Positions 20,805 to 33,300 of a stretch of 64,000 nucleotides of DNA are shown here, one piece after another. This DNA is from Diphasiastrum complanatum (lineage: Eukaryota; Streptophyta; Lycopodiopsida; Lycopodiales; Lycopodiaceae), in assembly GCA_029204225.1 (NCBI GenBank), contig CM055109.1, forward strand, positions 25,916,723 to 25,980,722, in the 5' to 3' direction. Position 1 is the first letter of the stretch. Each line of letters begins with the position of its first letter. Both the position numbers and the translations under genes were made by a program. The notes under the pieces are model-generated. The model saw nothing but the letters and a program-made list of their open reading frames with translations, was not told where the DNA came from and searched no databases.

Positions 20805-21218
20805 TCATACAATATGATAAGGTACAGTTCTCATTGAATATGAACATCTAACATCTATAGGGTCATTATTCATGTGTGAAACTATTCCATAGATGTTGGT
20901 TTGGGTGTCAAAAAACTTATATTCGTTGTGTACGCATTGTACATTCCAGTAGTGGTAGACATGATAATCAAGATAGTATTTGAATGTATAGCTAGTATGT
21001 ATTTCAACGATGATGCTGATCCTAGTTGCGTATCCCAACAACATAGGAGTATAATCATAGACTGTAACTCCAACAATATGAGGAGGTTCTTTATTAGAAG
21101 TTATGTAGTTTTTCCAATATACCTTCAAGCCATAGTTAGACTTCTTAAGTAATTTTGAGAATGGATACACTAGGTTCATGTCACTCAAGAATCCTTTGAC
21201 TTTTGTATCGGTTGTCAC
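20805..21218 (-). CDS. Hypothetical ORF, 137 codons, low support
   Basis: An uninterrupted minus-strand frame (MTTDTKVKGFLSD...), rich in Tyr, Thr and Ile. No motif, signal peptide or membrane segment is evident and no family is recognised. The length is above chance for AT-rich DNA but not decisive. It could be the remnant of a coding exon or transposon, or a chance frame. Confidence 0.2.
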   Translation of the reverse strand: MTTDTKVKGFLSDMNLVYPFSKLLKKSNYGLKVYWKNYITSNKEPPHIVGVTVYDYTPMLLGYATRISIIVEIHTSYTFKYYLDYHVYHYWNVQCVHNEYKFFDTQTNIYGIVSHMNNDPIDVRCSYSMRTVPYHIV

Positions 21219-21578
21219 TTGCCCATTGTTGATGTTAGTTGTTTGGGTTTCCTATTTAATTCCTTACTCTACTTTGGGCTTGAGAGATTGAGCCCCTCGA
21301 AAATTGGGGTCCCTTGTTTTGAAAGCCAATGTGAGTGTGGAGCAAGCCCTCCACTATCCATATGAGGTAGGTATATAGTTTATACTTTGAACTTTGTAGT
21401 GAGAAATAAATAGTGTAACCAGAAAAAGAGAGCTAAAAAATTGTACTCCAACTTTCAATAAAACCCCAACAAATTGAATACCATTTTTTAAGTGAGTGCA
21501 GCTGGGATGGATGGCCTGACATCAAAAAAATAAAATATATACTATACCACCACCCTTCTCAAACACATATACCCAATC

Positions 21579-21581
<3 letters not shown>

Positions 21582-21611
<30 letters not shown>
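21582..21611. repeat. CT microsatellite near the GHR1-like leader start
   Basis: A perfect CT run about 1.65 kb upstream of the GHR1-like start codon. CT tracts are common at plant transcription starts and in 5' leaders, but no TATA box or start site can be fixed here. Confidence 0.9.
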
Positions 21612-21612
<1 letters not shown>

Positions 21613-21950
21613 AGTCTCGATCTGTTTTGTTGCAGCTTTGCTACGATCCTCTCTTTCTGCTACGAGGAGCTGGAGCAGGAGCAGGAGGGTCCCAGATGGT
21701 GTGTGGCACGCAACCCACATCATAGTTTTAGCTCATTGCCGCCACTGCGATGGAGAGGGTGTCAGGAGTGAGCTGCAGCAGACGCAGAGTTACTGGACAC
21801 TCTTAAGGAGTTTGGTTTGAGTGAGAGTGATAATAAGAATGTGATTTTGCCGTTGTTGCGTGTTGTCTGTACATTGTGGGTGTACGCTCGGTGTAGCTAA
21901 GGCAGAGCTGAGAGTACGGCTCGAGTAGGACAGGATTGAGCGCACCATTC

Positions 21951-22080
21951 AGGCTTCACCTCTCAGGCACGCATTGTTTGCTTGCTTCTTAAATTGTCTG
22001 AAAAGGCTGGTTGTCTTCTTATACTGTCAGTCTTCCCACTCATCTGTTGCTGCTGCCCAGTGGTGAGGCTTGCTTTAAGC

Positions 22081-22111
<31 letters not shown>

Positions 22112-23000
22112 TCTTCTTCTTCTGTACCTCGCAGAAGAAAAGAGACACTACACTAATAACTGAAAAGCAAGTTACTCTTTTGCATCTCGCAAAACACAAA
22201 ACCCAGTTTCATTCTTCCCCTGCTCTGCGTTGTGCATGCTTTCATAAGAGCTTGATCTTAAAGATTTGAAACTCCAACTTAAATGCAGTCAGGCTTGACG
22301 CTTGTGCATCCATGCATTGTTTGCTTGCTTCTTAAATTGTCTGAAAGGCTGGTTGTCTTGGTATACTGTCAGTCTTCCCATTCATCTGTTCCTGCTGCCC
22401 AGTGCCGAGGCTTGCTTTAAGCTCTGTCTGTCTGTCTCTGATATCTCTCTCTCTCTTCTTCTTCTTCTGTACCTCGCAGAAGAAAAGAGACACTACACTA
22501 ATAACTGAAAAGCAAGTTACTCTTTTGCATCTCGCAAAACACAAAATCCAGTTTCATTCTTCCCCTGCTCTGCGTTGTGCATGCTTTCATAAGAGCTTGA
22601 TCTTAAAGATTTGAAATTCCAACTTAAATGCAGTCAGGCTTGACGCTTGTGCATCCATGCATTGTTTGCTTGCTTCTTAAATTGTCTGAAAGGCTGGTTG
22701 TCTTGGTATACTGTCAATCTTCCCACTCATCTGTTGCTGCTGCCCAGTGCCGAGGCTTGCTTTAAGCTCTGTCTGTCTGTCTCTGATATCTCTCTCTCTT
22801 CTTCTTCTTCTGTACCTCGCAGAAGAAAAGAGACACTACACTAATAACTGAAAAGCAAGTTACTCTTTTGCATCTCGCAAAACACAGAATCCAGTTTCAT
22901 TCTCCCCCTGCTCTGCGTTGTGCATGCTTTAATAAGAGCTTGATCTTAAAGATTTGAAACTCCAACTTAAATGCAGTCAGGCTTTACGCTTGTGCATCCA
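21951..23000 (+). repeat. Three tandem units of about 343 bp in the GHR1-like leader
   Basis: Units start CAGGCTT at about 21951, 22290 and 22635, with a 23-bp partial fourth at 22978. Each contains GCATTGTTTGCTTGCTTC, a variable CTGT/CT tract, a TTC tract ending in CTCGCAG (22134, 22479, 22822) and CTCTGCGTTGTGCATGC. Units two and three are nearly identical and unit one is somewhat diverged. Each pyrimidine tract plus CAG looks like a strong 3' splice site, so the array may provide alternative leader acceptors. Short frames in it (such as 22302-22508) repeat with the unit and are not genes. Confidence 0.9.
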
Positions 23001-23259
23001 TGTACAGCTATGCCGAAAGACATAACATTTCTACAGAACCACTGTCAAATGCAGCAAATGGATTTGATATACAGGATGCTTCTAATAACAGCCAGCTATA
23101 ACAGTTTAAGCTCTGAAGACCGTGGTAAGGGGCCGGGGAGAGATGCTTCTGTCAATACGAAAGAAAATTGACAAGAACATAAGAGCTGCGTGTAGCTCAA
23201 AGTGCTCTAAGCTCAATCTGCTTCTTGGCGCCTGAGCATCCACGGGGATAGAAATAGAG

Positions 23260-24358
23260 ATGCCAACTCTAAATAACTCTTCGAAGAGCTGGCAGGGCGG
23301 CTTCTATGTTCTTTTGTTGCTTTCTTTTGTCCAGCTGCTCCCTCTTTTGACATTTGCTCTACAAAATGATGTTACTGCTCTTCGGAGTTTTTTGAGTGGG
23401 ATACAGTATGACCCAACAGCCTCGCTCACAAGCACATGGAAGCAGGAGAATGTGGACTCTTATGGGTGCCCTCTAGGATGGTATGGAGTGACATGTTCCA
23501 ATGGCAGAGTGACTGGCCTTCTCTTAACTCGACTAAATTTATCTGGAGAGATTAGGAAAGGAACGCTTGGTGCTATTTCTGAGCTTTCCTCATTATATCT
23601 TCTTGACAATCAGCTCAGTGGGTTGCTTCCAGATGATTTGGGATCTTTGTCTTTGTTGCAGCAGCTCGACGTCTCCAACAATCTCTTTCATGGGTCAATA
23701 CCTTCATCATTCAGCAATCTGGACAACTTGGTGAATTTGACTCTAGCGGGCAACAAATTTGGTGGGGCTATTCCTGACATGTTTGAGAAAATGTCATCCC
23801 TGGTGACTGTTGATCTCAGCATGAACTCGCTTTCTGGTGCAATTCCACCTACTCTCACTCTCTTGCCCTATCTGGGTTATCTCAACCTCTCATGTAATAG
23901 CTTGAGTGGGGCACTTCCCAACAGCTTAGAAATGCCTCAAGAGTTGGAGACTCTAGACTTGCACAGCAACCAGCTCTCAGGTTCCATTGATCCAGCTTGG
24001 ATAAATCTTGCCAAAATCCAAAATATTGATCTTAGCAATAATAGTCTTTCAGGACTTTTGCCCTGGCAGCAAAGTAGACCTGTCTTCTCTAACATTGTCT
24101 ACATAAACCTCAGCCACAATCAGCTCTCAGGTCCGCTGGCCCCTACAGATGCTTCCAGTATATTTGCGAACCAGCTGCAGGTACTGGATGTTAGCAGCAA
24201 TCAGCTATCAGGAGAGCTGCCATCTTTTGAATTTGCATTCTCCTTGCAGATTTTGAGGCTGCAGAACAATTCCTTTTCGGGTTCTGTCCCACCTGCCCTA
24301 CTGTCGTCCGATGCAACTCTTCTGGAGGACCTTGATTTGAGCATGAACAATCTTTCAG
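23260..24358 (+). CDS. GHR1-like coding exon 1 (signal peptide, LRRs)
   Basis: Encodes the signal peptide (hydrophobic FYVLLLLSFVQLLPLLTFA), the LRR N-terminal cap and about 11 LRRs. It ends after TTTCAG at 24358, one base into a Gly codon (phase 1). Continuing the frame past the donor gives a stop after three codons (24369). Confidence 0.9.
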
Positions 24359-27300
24359 GTGATTTTTGACAATCCCGAAATGTTTCAGTTAATGTTTTTG
24401 ATTGCTTTCTCTGAATCTTGCACATTAGCATTATCTTCAACATCAGTCTGACTGATGTTACTTTGCCAATGAAGTTGCACTTTGAAGAACTGCCTGTTTG
24501 TGGCTGTGCAGTGGCTAATGCCTCTCATTTCTGTAACTAAGAATAGGAAATGGAATCTATCAAATTCAAAACTATATTTGGCAGCTTGGTCTTCATACAA
24601 CATTTTGACTGCAATATCTGTGAGGAGTTTTAGGATGCCCCTTGACTTCAAATAAAACAATTATGCTATGCAGTAATGTTTTTTGATGTATCAGGCCTTA
24701 AATCCAACATCTTGAGCGCTGAGAGTGCATTGCAAATTGAATGACCTCATGTGAGTTGTTTTATCATGGCAGGTGAACTTGCACCAATAACAGCATCCAG
24801 TTTGCACACCTTGAATCTTTCATCGAATGCACTATCTGGTGTATTGCCTCCTAAGCTTGGAAGCTGTGCCGTAGTTGATTTGAGTACCAATTTATTTTCG
24901 GGGGACTTGTTGGCCATGCAAACCTGGTCGAACACCTTGGAGGTTCTTGACTTAAGTAGTAATTTTCTGACTGGAGATTTACCAAACCAAACTGCTGAAC
25001 TTCTAAGGCTGATATCTTTCAATTTGTCTCACAACAGTCTTTCAGGTGCTGTTCCTCCTTTGTTTGGATATTTCCATAAGCTAACAACCTTGGATCTCAG
25101 TGACAACCAGTTGATTGGTGAGGTACCTACATCCCTTTTCCAATCTCCTTCCTTAAAAGATTTGAGACTCTCTCACAATCAACTCTCAGGAAGTATCATT
25201 TTGGATGATGCCATTGCTTCAGGTTCCATCCCGACCCATTACGTCTTACCATTCAGTCATTCTCATGCAACAGCTTCTGTTTCTCTTTCACCATTGTCAG
25301 TTCTAGATCTTTCTTGGAATGACATCAATGGTTCTATTCCACAAAATATTGGTTCACTTGCTATGCTTGAAGTACTTGATCTAAGCAGAAATAAACTCAC
25401 TGGTAACATACCATCATTATCTCAGCTTGATCATTTGCAGATTCTGGATCTTTCTTTTAACCAGCTCAATGGAGCCATTCCAGTTCAAATGCCAGTTAGT
25501 CTGCAAGGATTTAATGTATCGAACAATGACCTCTCAGGAAAGATTCCTTATAATGTGGAACACAAGTTTCCCCAGTCATCTTTCTTTCCAGGCAATTCTG
25601 ACCTTAATGCGACACCTGGAGCTTTCAACTCCTCTTCCCCAACTGAAAATGCTGCTGGGATTCTCTCAAGGGTCAATCACAAAAGAATCACCCCAGCAAT
25701 GAAGGCTGGGCTTACTGGAGGATGCACTGCAGGGCTGCTTCTTCTTCTCTTTGCTGGTCTTTTTGTCTTATATAAACAGAAATTAAGACCTCCCAGAACT
25801 GCTAGAACTTCCGTATTTCGTGTGATTGAGAAAGGCCTTGATCAGTCAGGTGGAACAGGAAATGTGCACAGGCTTGATTTGTCTTGCCAGAGCGATGTGC
25901 AGGTGGCTCCATCTGTGACAGTGGGGTTTTCTGGGGAGCATCTGCTTTCTCCTTCAAAAGATGCTGATGCTGTGCAACCTAAAGGTGACATTCAAGCTCA
26001 AGACAATTTTTTCAAATCAACGGAAGTCCCAAAATGCACCACACCCATTGGAATGTCTCCTTCCAGGAAGCAGTTTACGGACCTTTTGCAATCTATACCT
26101 AAAGAGGAGTCATCTTCATCTACAGGTAACCCCATTGTCTTAAGAGTTGGGTCACCAGACAATCTAGCTGGGGACCTCTTTCTTCTTGATAACAGCACCA
26201 CTTTTACTGCCGAGGAGCTATCAAGAGCACCCGCAGAAGTTCTTGGAAGAAGTAGCCACGGGACATCTTACAAGGCAACCCTGGAAAATGGTCACTCGGT
26301 AACTGTAAAATGGCTCAGGGAAGGAATAGCTAGAAGCAAAAAAGAGTTTACAAGCGAAGCAAAGAAGTTTGGAAGCATCAAGCACCCAAATGTAATGCCT
26401 TTGAAAGGTTTCTACTGGGGCCCAAGGGAACATGAAAAGCTTCTATTGACTGACTTTCTTCACCTAGGAAGTCTGGAAGGTCGTCTTTCTGGTATGCCCT
26501 TTTCTGTTTTCTGCTTTGTCAGGTGTCTGGTATTTTATAGGGCTATACTTACTTTACAAATTAGGCCTGGCCAGTTAACAGCGCAATATTTAGAAAATGT
26601 TGCCTAATAGACGTCTAGTAAAAAATGATGGGCCAAGTCTCCAAAGCATATGGTTGTGTTGCCGATAATTTACAATCCCAACATGGGGGCTGAGGTTCAA
26701 GTAACTATTGAGTGTGCCTGTAGTTCTAACCCCGTGGCCAATAAAAGTAGGGTGCAATACATTGCAAAGGTTTTGAATGTGGGAGGTTCAACAATAAGTA
26801 AGGCACAATAAGAAGGGACAACAATAGCGCAATTGTGAGAAGCACCCAATAGAGTAAAGGCTGAGCAATATAGAGGATTTAGTGATAATTCATTAGTGTC
26901 TCTGAATTAAAACCTATTATGATTAATGACCTTATGTGAACATGAGTAGGTTTATGCCATTAACATCCAAACAAAAGCTTAGAATGATCCAAAGCTATTC
27001 TCTTACCAAATAATTGAAAACTTTAAGTACTTGAAGCTATGCTCTGAATCACATATTCTAGCATCAACGAAAGCATAAATTGACAATACATAGTTTACAA
27101 AGCAGTCTAACCCTCTCCCACGAAGAATGGCAAATAGCATCAAATAGGATCAAGCAATAGCAAAGGCCAGGGTTCTCCCGGGAAAAGCCAAAGCAATATC
27201 AAATCATAAGCTAATAAGTAGTTGTCTTCTGGCCCTATTTATTGCCAATAAGAACTCTAAAATGGATGCTTCTAGACTCTTACCCTAAGCTTATCGACAA

Positions 27301-30300
27301 ATAGGGTCACAAGAGGGAAAATTGTGCGCCCTCCTTGTTATGTACTTATATTCCTGCCTCGGTGTGAACCTTAGTTGCCCGTTCCGGAACGTATTCAGGC
27401 CCTCTAAGTACCTCTATGCCTAAGATGAAGTGAAGACACCCTAGATCTACCATCTTGTAAGGATAGATCTATCTTGATTTTTTCAATACCATCAACACTA
27501 TTTCCACTAATGATGATGTCATCTACATAAATGAGTAAAAGTACAATACCAACATCATCAAACTTAATGTAAAGAGTGGGATCATATTCACTTTGAACAA
27601 AAGAAAGTGAAATAAGATAGCAATGTAGTCTTGAATTCCAGGATCTCAAGGCTTGCTTCAAGCCATAGATGCTTCTTTGGAGATGGCATACTTTGTTCTC
27701 CATTCCATGCTTGATGAACCCTTGTGGCTGCTCCATATAGATATCCTCTTCCAAAAAACCATTCAAGAAAGCATTAGAGACATCCATTTGACATAGGATC
27801 CATCCAAAATGTGATGCAAGTGCAATGATTAGCCTTATTGTGACCATCTTGGCCACGGGTGCAAAAGTTTTCTCATAGTCTATCCCTCTCTCTTGAGCAT
27901 AGCCTTTTGCAACTAATCTTGCCTTATGTTTGTTAACACTCCCATTTGCATTCAACTTAAGCTTGAAGACCCACTTGCATCCTATTACATTCCTTTGAGG
28001 TCTCTCAACAAGCAACCAAGTTTCATTCTCAATCAAGGCATCATACTCATCCAACATAGCTTTATACCATTCTTTGGAGTTCAATGCAACATTAGATGGT
28101 TCTTCAAAATTAGATAAAGCATAAGAAGTGGATGAGATACCCTCAACTTGTTGTCCTTTGCCTTGATATGTGAGCCTTGATGGCTCCACTTTTGCCCTTA
28201 AAGATCTCCTTGGTGTGATAGGTGGGTTTGGTGCTTGCTCCTCCATGAGCTCCTCCTCAAAACCAAGATCTTGCTCCTCGGCCATCTTCTTCTTGATTGT
28301 TGGAGCACTTGACCCTTCTTCAAGCATATGCATATGATGTTCATCAAAGATAACATCCCTTGAAACAACAAATTTGTTCAAGGATGGGAGATAGACTTTG
28401 TAGCCCTTGCTTGAGCTTGCATATCCAAGCATGATCCCTCTTGTGGAAGATGGATCCTCCTTGGTTCTTGTTTCCAATGGCACATGCACATAACATATAC
28501 ACCCAAAAACTTTCAAGTGATTAAGATTGAGTTTCTTTATAACATCTCATAAGGAGTTTTGCCTTCAATTGCTTTGCAAGACACCCTATTCATCAAGTAG
28601 TTTGCACATACAAGAGACTCACCCCAAAAGGATTTGGGCAAACAAGCATCTAATCTTAAAGCCTTGGAACATTCACATAATGTCCTATTCCTTCTTTCAG
28701 CAACTCCATTTTGTTGAGGAGTGTAAGGACAAGAAGTCTCTTTCTTGATCCCTTCCTCCTCACAAAAGGCCTTGAACTCATTGGAAATGAATTCTCCACC
28801 ATTGTCACTTCTAAGAATCTTGATGCTATGATTATGATGCTTTTCGACAAACAACTTGAACTTTACAAAAGTATCAAATACTTGAGACTTGAAGGAAAGT
28901 AAGAACACCCAACAATATCTTGAGTAGTCATCAATGAAGGTTAAAAACATGGATGAACCTCCATTAGATTTGGTGCTAGCAATGTGCACATCCGAGTGTA
29001 TGAGTTCAAGAGGATGAGATGACTTTGTGATGAGTTAGGAAACACCTTCTTATGTGCCTTGGATAAGGCATAAGCTTCAAAAACCTTGTCTTCCCTCCCA
29101 ATAGACCTTGGTAGGTCTAAAGCATACTCCTCCTTGATCATAGCATCCATGGAGCCCGAGTTGACATGTCCAAGTCTTTTGTGCCATAAAGTAAAGGTAG
29201 ATATCTTGCTCTTCTCGACCAACATGACAACATTAGTATCCACAAATGTATCCAACTTATAAAGTTTGCCAAGTCTAGTGCCCTTAGCCACTATCTTACC
29301 CTTCTTCTTGATGAAACATTCATTTGAAGCAAAGTCAACATTGAAACCATTGTCTACCATTTGGCCAACACTTAATAGATTCTTTGTTATTGTAGGAATG
29401 TACAAAACACCTTCTATGTTGATCTTTTTGGAAGATCCTAAGCAAAGGGGAATGCTACCAACTCCTTCAATCTTACAAGCTTCATCATTTGCTGTATAGA
29501 TAGACTTTATAGGTCCATCATAAGATAAGAGAGAAGAGAAAAACTCCCTTTTACTAGTCATGTGTGAACTAGCACCCAAGTCAATCCACCAAGGATCTTC
29601 TCCTTTGAAGCTTGTTGAAGAAAATATGGACATCATGAGAGAGTCCTCATGTGAACTCTCCTCCTCCTCCTCTTTGCTCATGTTGGCTTGGCTTTGATCT
29701 TGCTTCCTCTTGAAGCATTCCGAGGCATAATGCCCCATCTTGCTACAATAGTAGCAGTTCACCTTTGATTTGTCCTTCTTGACTTTGGTGGTTGATGGAG
29801 ATGCCTTTGAGGGTCCTTCTTGATCCTCAAGCTTTGAAGACTTCTTGAATGTTGATCCTTTGCCTTTGGACTTGCCTTTGCCTTTGGTGAAGAGAGCTTG
29901 GTCATCTCCACCTTGGATGGAAAGCCTATCCATCCTCCCTTGCATTTGGCTCCTTCTTGATTCCTCGGCCATGAGTGTGCCTTGGAGTTCTTCAAGTATG
30001 GGTAGCTTACCCATAATTGCATATCCCTGAACCAAATTGTCAAATTCAAAGCTTAGTCCATTCAATATGAGTTGAACAAGCACTTCATCCTTGATAGGAT
30101 CACCTATGAAGGCTAGCTCTTTGTTCAATTCCTTTACTCTTAGGACAAAAGTATGTGCACTCTCTCCTTTCTTTTGATAGCTTCTATAGATTTGATTCTT
30201 CAAAGCTAGCATTCTAGTTTGGTTCTTGGATTCATAGACCTTTTGCAAAGTCTCCCAAGCATCTTGAGCCGAAGTGCAATCTCCTACCTCTCTTAAGAGT

Positions 30301-33300
30301 TCATTTGCAACATTCATTTTTATGCAATGTAGTGCAACATTGCACCTCTTGATGTATTTGGCTTTTTCTTGAGGATGAATAGGTTCACCCTCCTTACCAA
30401 TTACAATTTCCATCAGATCTTGCATGATCATGATGGATTCCATTCTAACTTTCCATATGGCTGCAAAAGTGCAAATGCTAAAAGCTCCAACGTGAAGAAA
30501 AACATGAAGCACTGTCAAGGGACATGGAGGGTCCAAAAATTTCAAATGAAGGTGTGAAATATATAGTTCCGGAAAAATGGCTTTAAATAAGTAGATACCA
30601 AGTAGGTTTTATTAACCAAGAATGCCAGAAAAAAAAATGCATCAGTAGGAACACCTTGGCACCAACCAGCAAAGTCCAATGTTGCACCAATAGAAATGTT
30701 GTTGCCATATGTAAACTCGAAGACTACACTGGTGGATCAAGTGGCAATAGACCATAGCAAGCATTAGGGGCATAGAAAATCATCCAAAAGCATAAAGTAA
30801 AGAATGGAGAATACTGTAGCACTGATGCATAAGCTGTCCAACCCAAAGCTAGTATGATATACCAAGCCGGCCACCTCAACAATATGATAGAAACTGTGGA
30901 AAACAAGGAATTAGAATCCAAAAGGAGCTCAAATGATCCAAAATAAACAAACATCCCAAAAGAAAGCTCCCAAAGAACCCACACCTGTGCTAAAATATGT
31001 ACCCTAGCTACAAGCTAGCTCATAGCCTATACTGATGTTGTTGTCTAATAAATGCCCTAATGGTGTGCTTATCGCTTCTACTTTTGGTAAATTCTAGTAC
31101 TTAGCTTCAATCACTTGATCCAGATATCTGTAGCTAAAAATGCTACCTACGCCTATTATTTGAAAAAAGCGCCAACTTAAAAATAATAGCAAGGTTAGTT
31201 GAATGAGGAAAAGATTGAATATCTCCATTGATGACTGAACCATTGAAGTTCTCACAGGTAAATAAAGGGCACACATTGCTCGAGCCTAAAATTCCATAGT
31301 TACCAGCAAATGTGGAAAATGTGGCAACATGTTTGCAAGTTTGTAAGGGGCAGAGGGTTCCGCTTGTAAATATTGTCCTCAAAAAACCCTAATGTATTTG
31401 ATTATTTTTGCTTCAAATCTTGTATGGAGACTTGCAGAAACAAATATTATCTTACAGGCTAAGTTATACACAATAGAATGTACAGAGTAGCCTTACAACA
31501 TACCATAGGTCCCGCGGTACTGGGTACCGCGGATCCCGGTACCGCGGGACCATACTGGTACTGCGGTACCATATCGGTCCCGCGGTACCAAAAAAAGACA
31601 AATTTTTTTTTTTGTTAAAATAACATGGGAAAAAATTTTGATTTTTTTTACCGCGGATCTGAGGGCGGTACCGTACTGGCGGTACCACCATTATGGTACT
31701 GGTGGTACCACAGGGAACTATGCAACATACACTAAATATATTTAGCTTTACAAATTTACATTAGGCTATAGACTACTGTATTAGTCTACATGATCTTCAC
31801 AGACTTGAAAAATTTCAAGCATTTACTCGCTTTTACATCAGTTGTACTCGTTCTTTACATTGAACCACCATTGAACTCATTTGGAAGTTCGCAAATGCCA
31901 GCAAACATGTTTGCTCGTAACTATGGCCTAAATACAGGTTAGCTTTACGACAAAGCATGATCCATTCTTCTAACACCATTTGCAAATGAACCTCTTAATT
32001 GTCAGAATCCGAATATCTGGCGCTTTTCTAGTAAAGTCATGCTTTCATTGAACTAAAGGTAAGTTGTTATGAGCAAAACATCTCACAAGCAGTAAACATA
32101 CATAATAGAGAAGAGAATACACACATGCTGATAAAGAACTAATGAGATACCATATTTGTTAAAATAATTGTCAACGGTATCTTCAGAAAAATATGTTAAT
32201 TTTGAGCTGAATAAGCCGATCCAATTGATGCTATTTGAAAATACCTGTGTTGATCATCCAACCATCGATAATGAGGTCTACAAGCTCTTTCATATTGTCG
32301 GCGGATCCATGAAGCAGGGTTAGGGACCCGACTTGTAGGGACAGTATCAACCAAATAAACCATAAATTTCTCATTAATGCAAAATGAGTGATGGGTCCAA
32401 GTACCAAAGCTATATGGTCGAAATTACAAATATAAGAAGTGCAGAGCCATGGTTCATGTGGGCGTCCCTGATATTTGGGCCAACAATTCTCATTCCTCAA
32501 GAAGGCATTTTCCTTGGTTTCAGTTGAAAGAAAGGGCTTATGCTGGAAAATGGAAACTGTCTTAAAATGTGCATATTGAGTAGAATGCTGCAAGAATGTA
32601 ATTTCCGAACAGAAACAAAATACCACTAGATTAATTACTTCAAGAGTTTCCAGATTGTACATAACGAATGAAGGACCTGGGAAATTGGGAGTACGACTGA
32701 ATGCTTGCTCACTGTGGATCAACATGCTTCATAGATGGACCAGGAATGCCAATGGAAAGCATCCACGAGACATCACAATATGCAAAAAGAAACTTGAAGC
32801 AGAACGCATAGCCCAGGAGGGCCCAATGACTGCATGAAGAAATGGATTTAGAATTGCAAAGAGATCCTAAGCTTATACAAAGAGACCATGAATGCTAGGT
32901 AGTATCTACTATCAACTGAAACAGGCTTGCCCTTCACCTTCAGAGAAGTGATAGAAGCTTAGTATGTTGCGTTTTGTACAAATGTGTGAAAGGTAATCTG
33001 GACATATGCTTGTGCATGTGACGTACAGTTACTCTTAGGAATTTGCCGATTGCATGTCTGCTTTGTTATATTGGGACCACCTAAGACATGACCATTGATA
33101 TATTATCGGAACGTTACACATACAAGAACCACCAAAGGACATGTGCCTCTGCCTAGGTCTTAGAAACTGAAAGTTGTTATGAATAAAACCTCAGCTTGCG
33201 TCACATGTTTGTACATGTCTGTGCGTCATGACACTGAATCTTGTGGCTATACCTCATCTGTATAAAAAAGAGAGAGATAAAGATCTGTTGAGGATTCTAT

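Noticed and set aside
22302-22844. Several 65-95-codon frames upstream of the GHR1-like gene
   Set aside because: They recur with the 343-bp tandem unit in identical form, and their sequence is dictated by CT/CTGT tracts.
24751-24772. An ATG start at 24751 for the long frame ending at 26607
   Set aside because: These codons lie in intron 1; splicing 24358 to 24773 gives a continuous LRR consensus, and the end to 26607 is read-through into intron 2.
31464-31691. Minus-strand Arg/Tyr/Pro-rich frame
   Set aside because: It only translates the GGTACC/CCGCGG palindromes.
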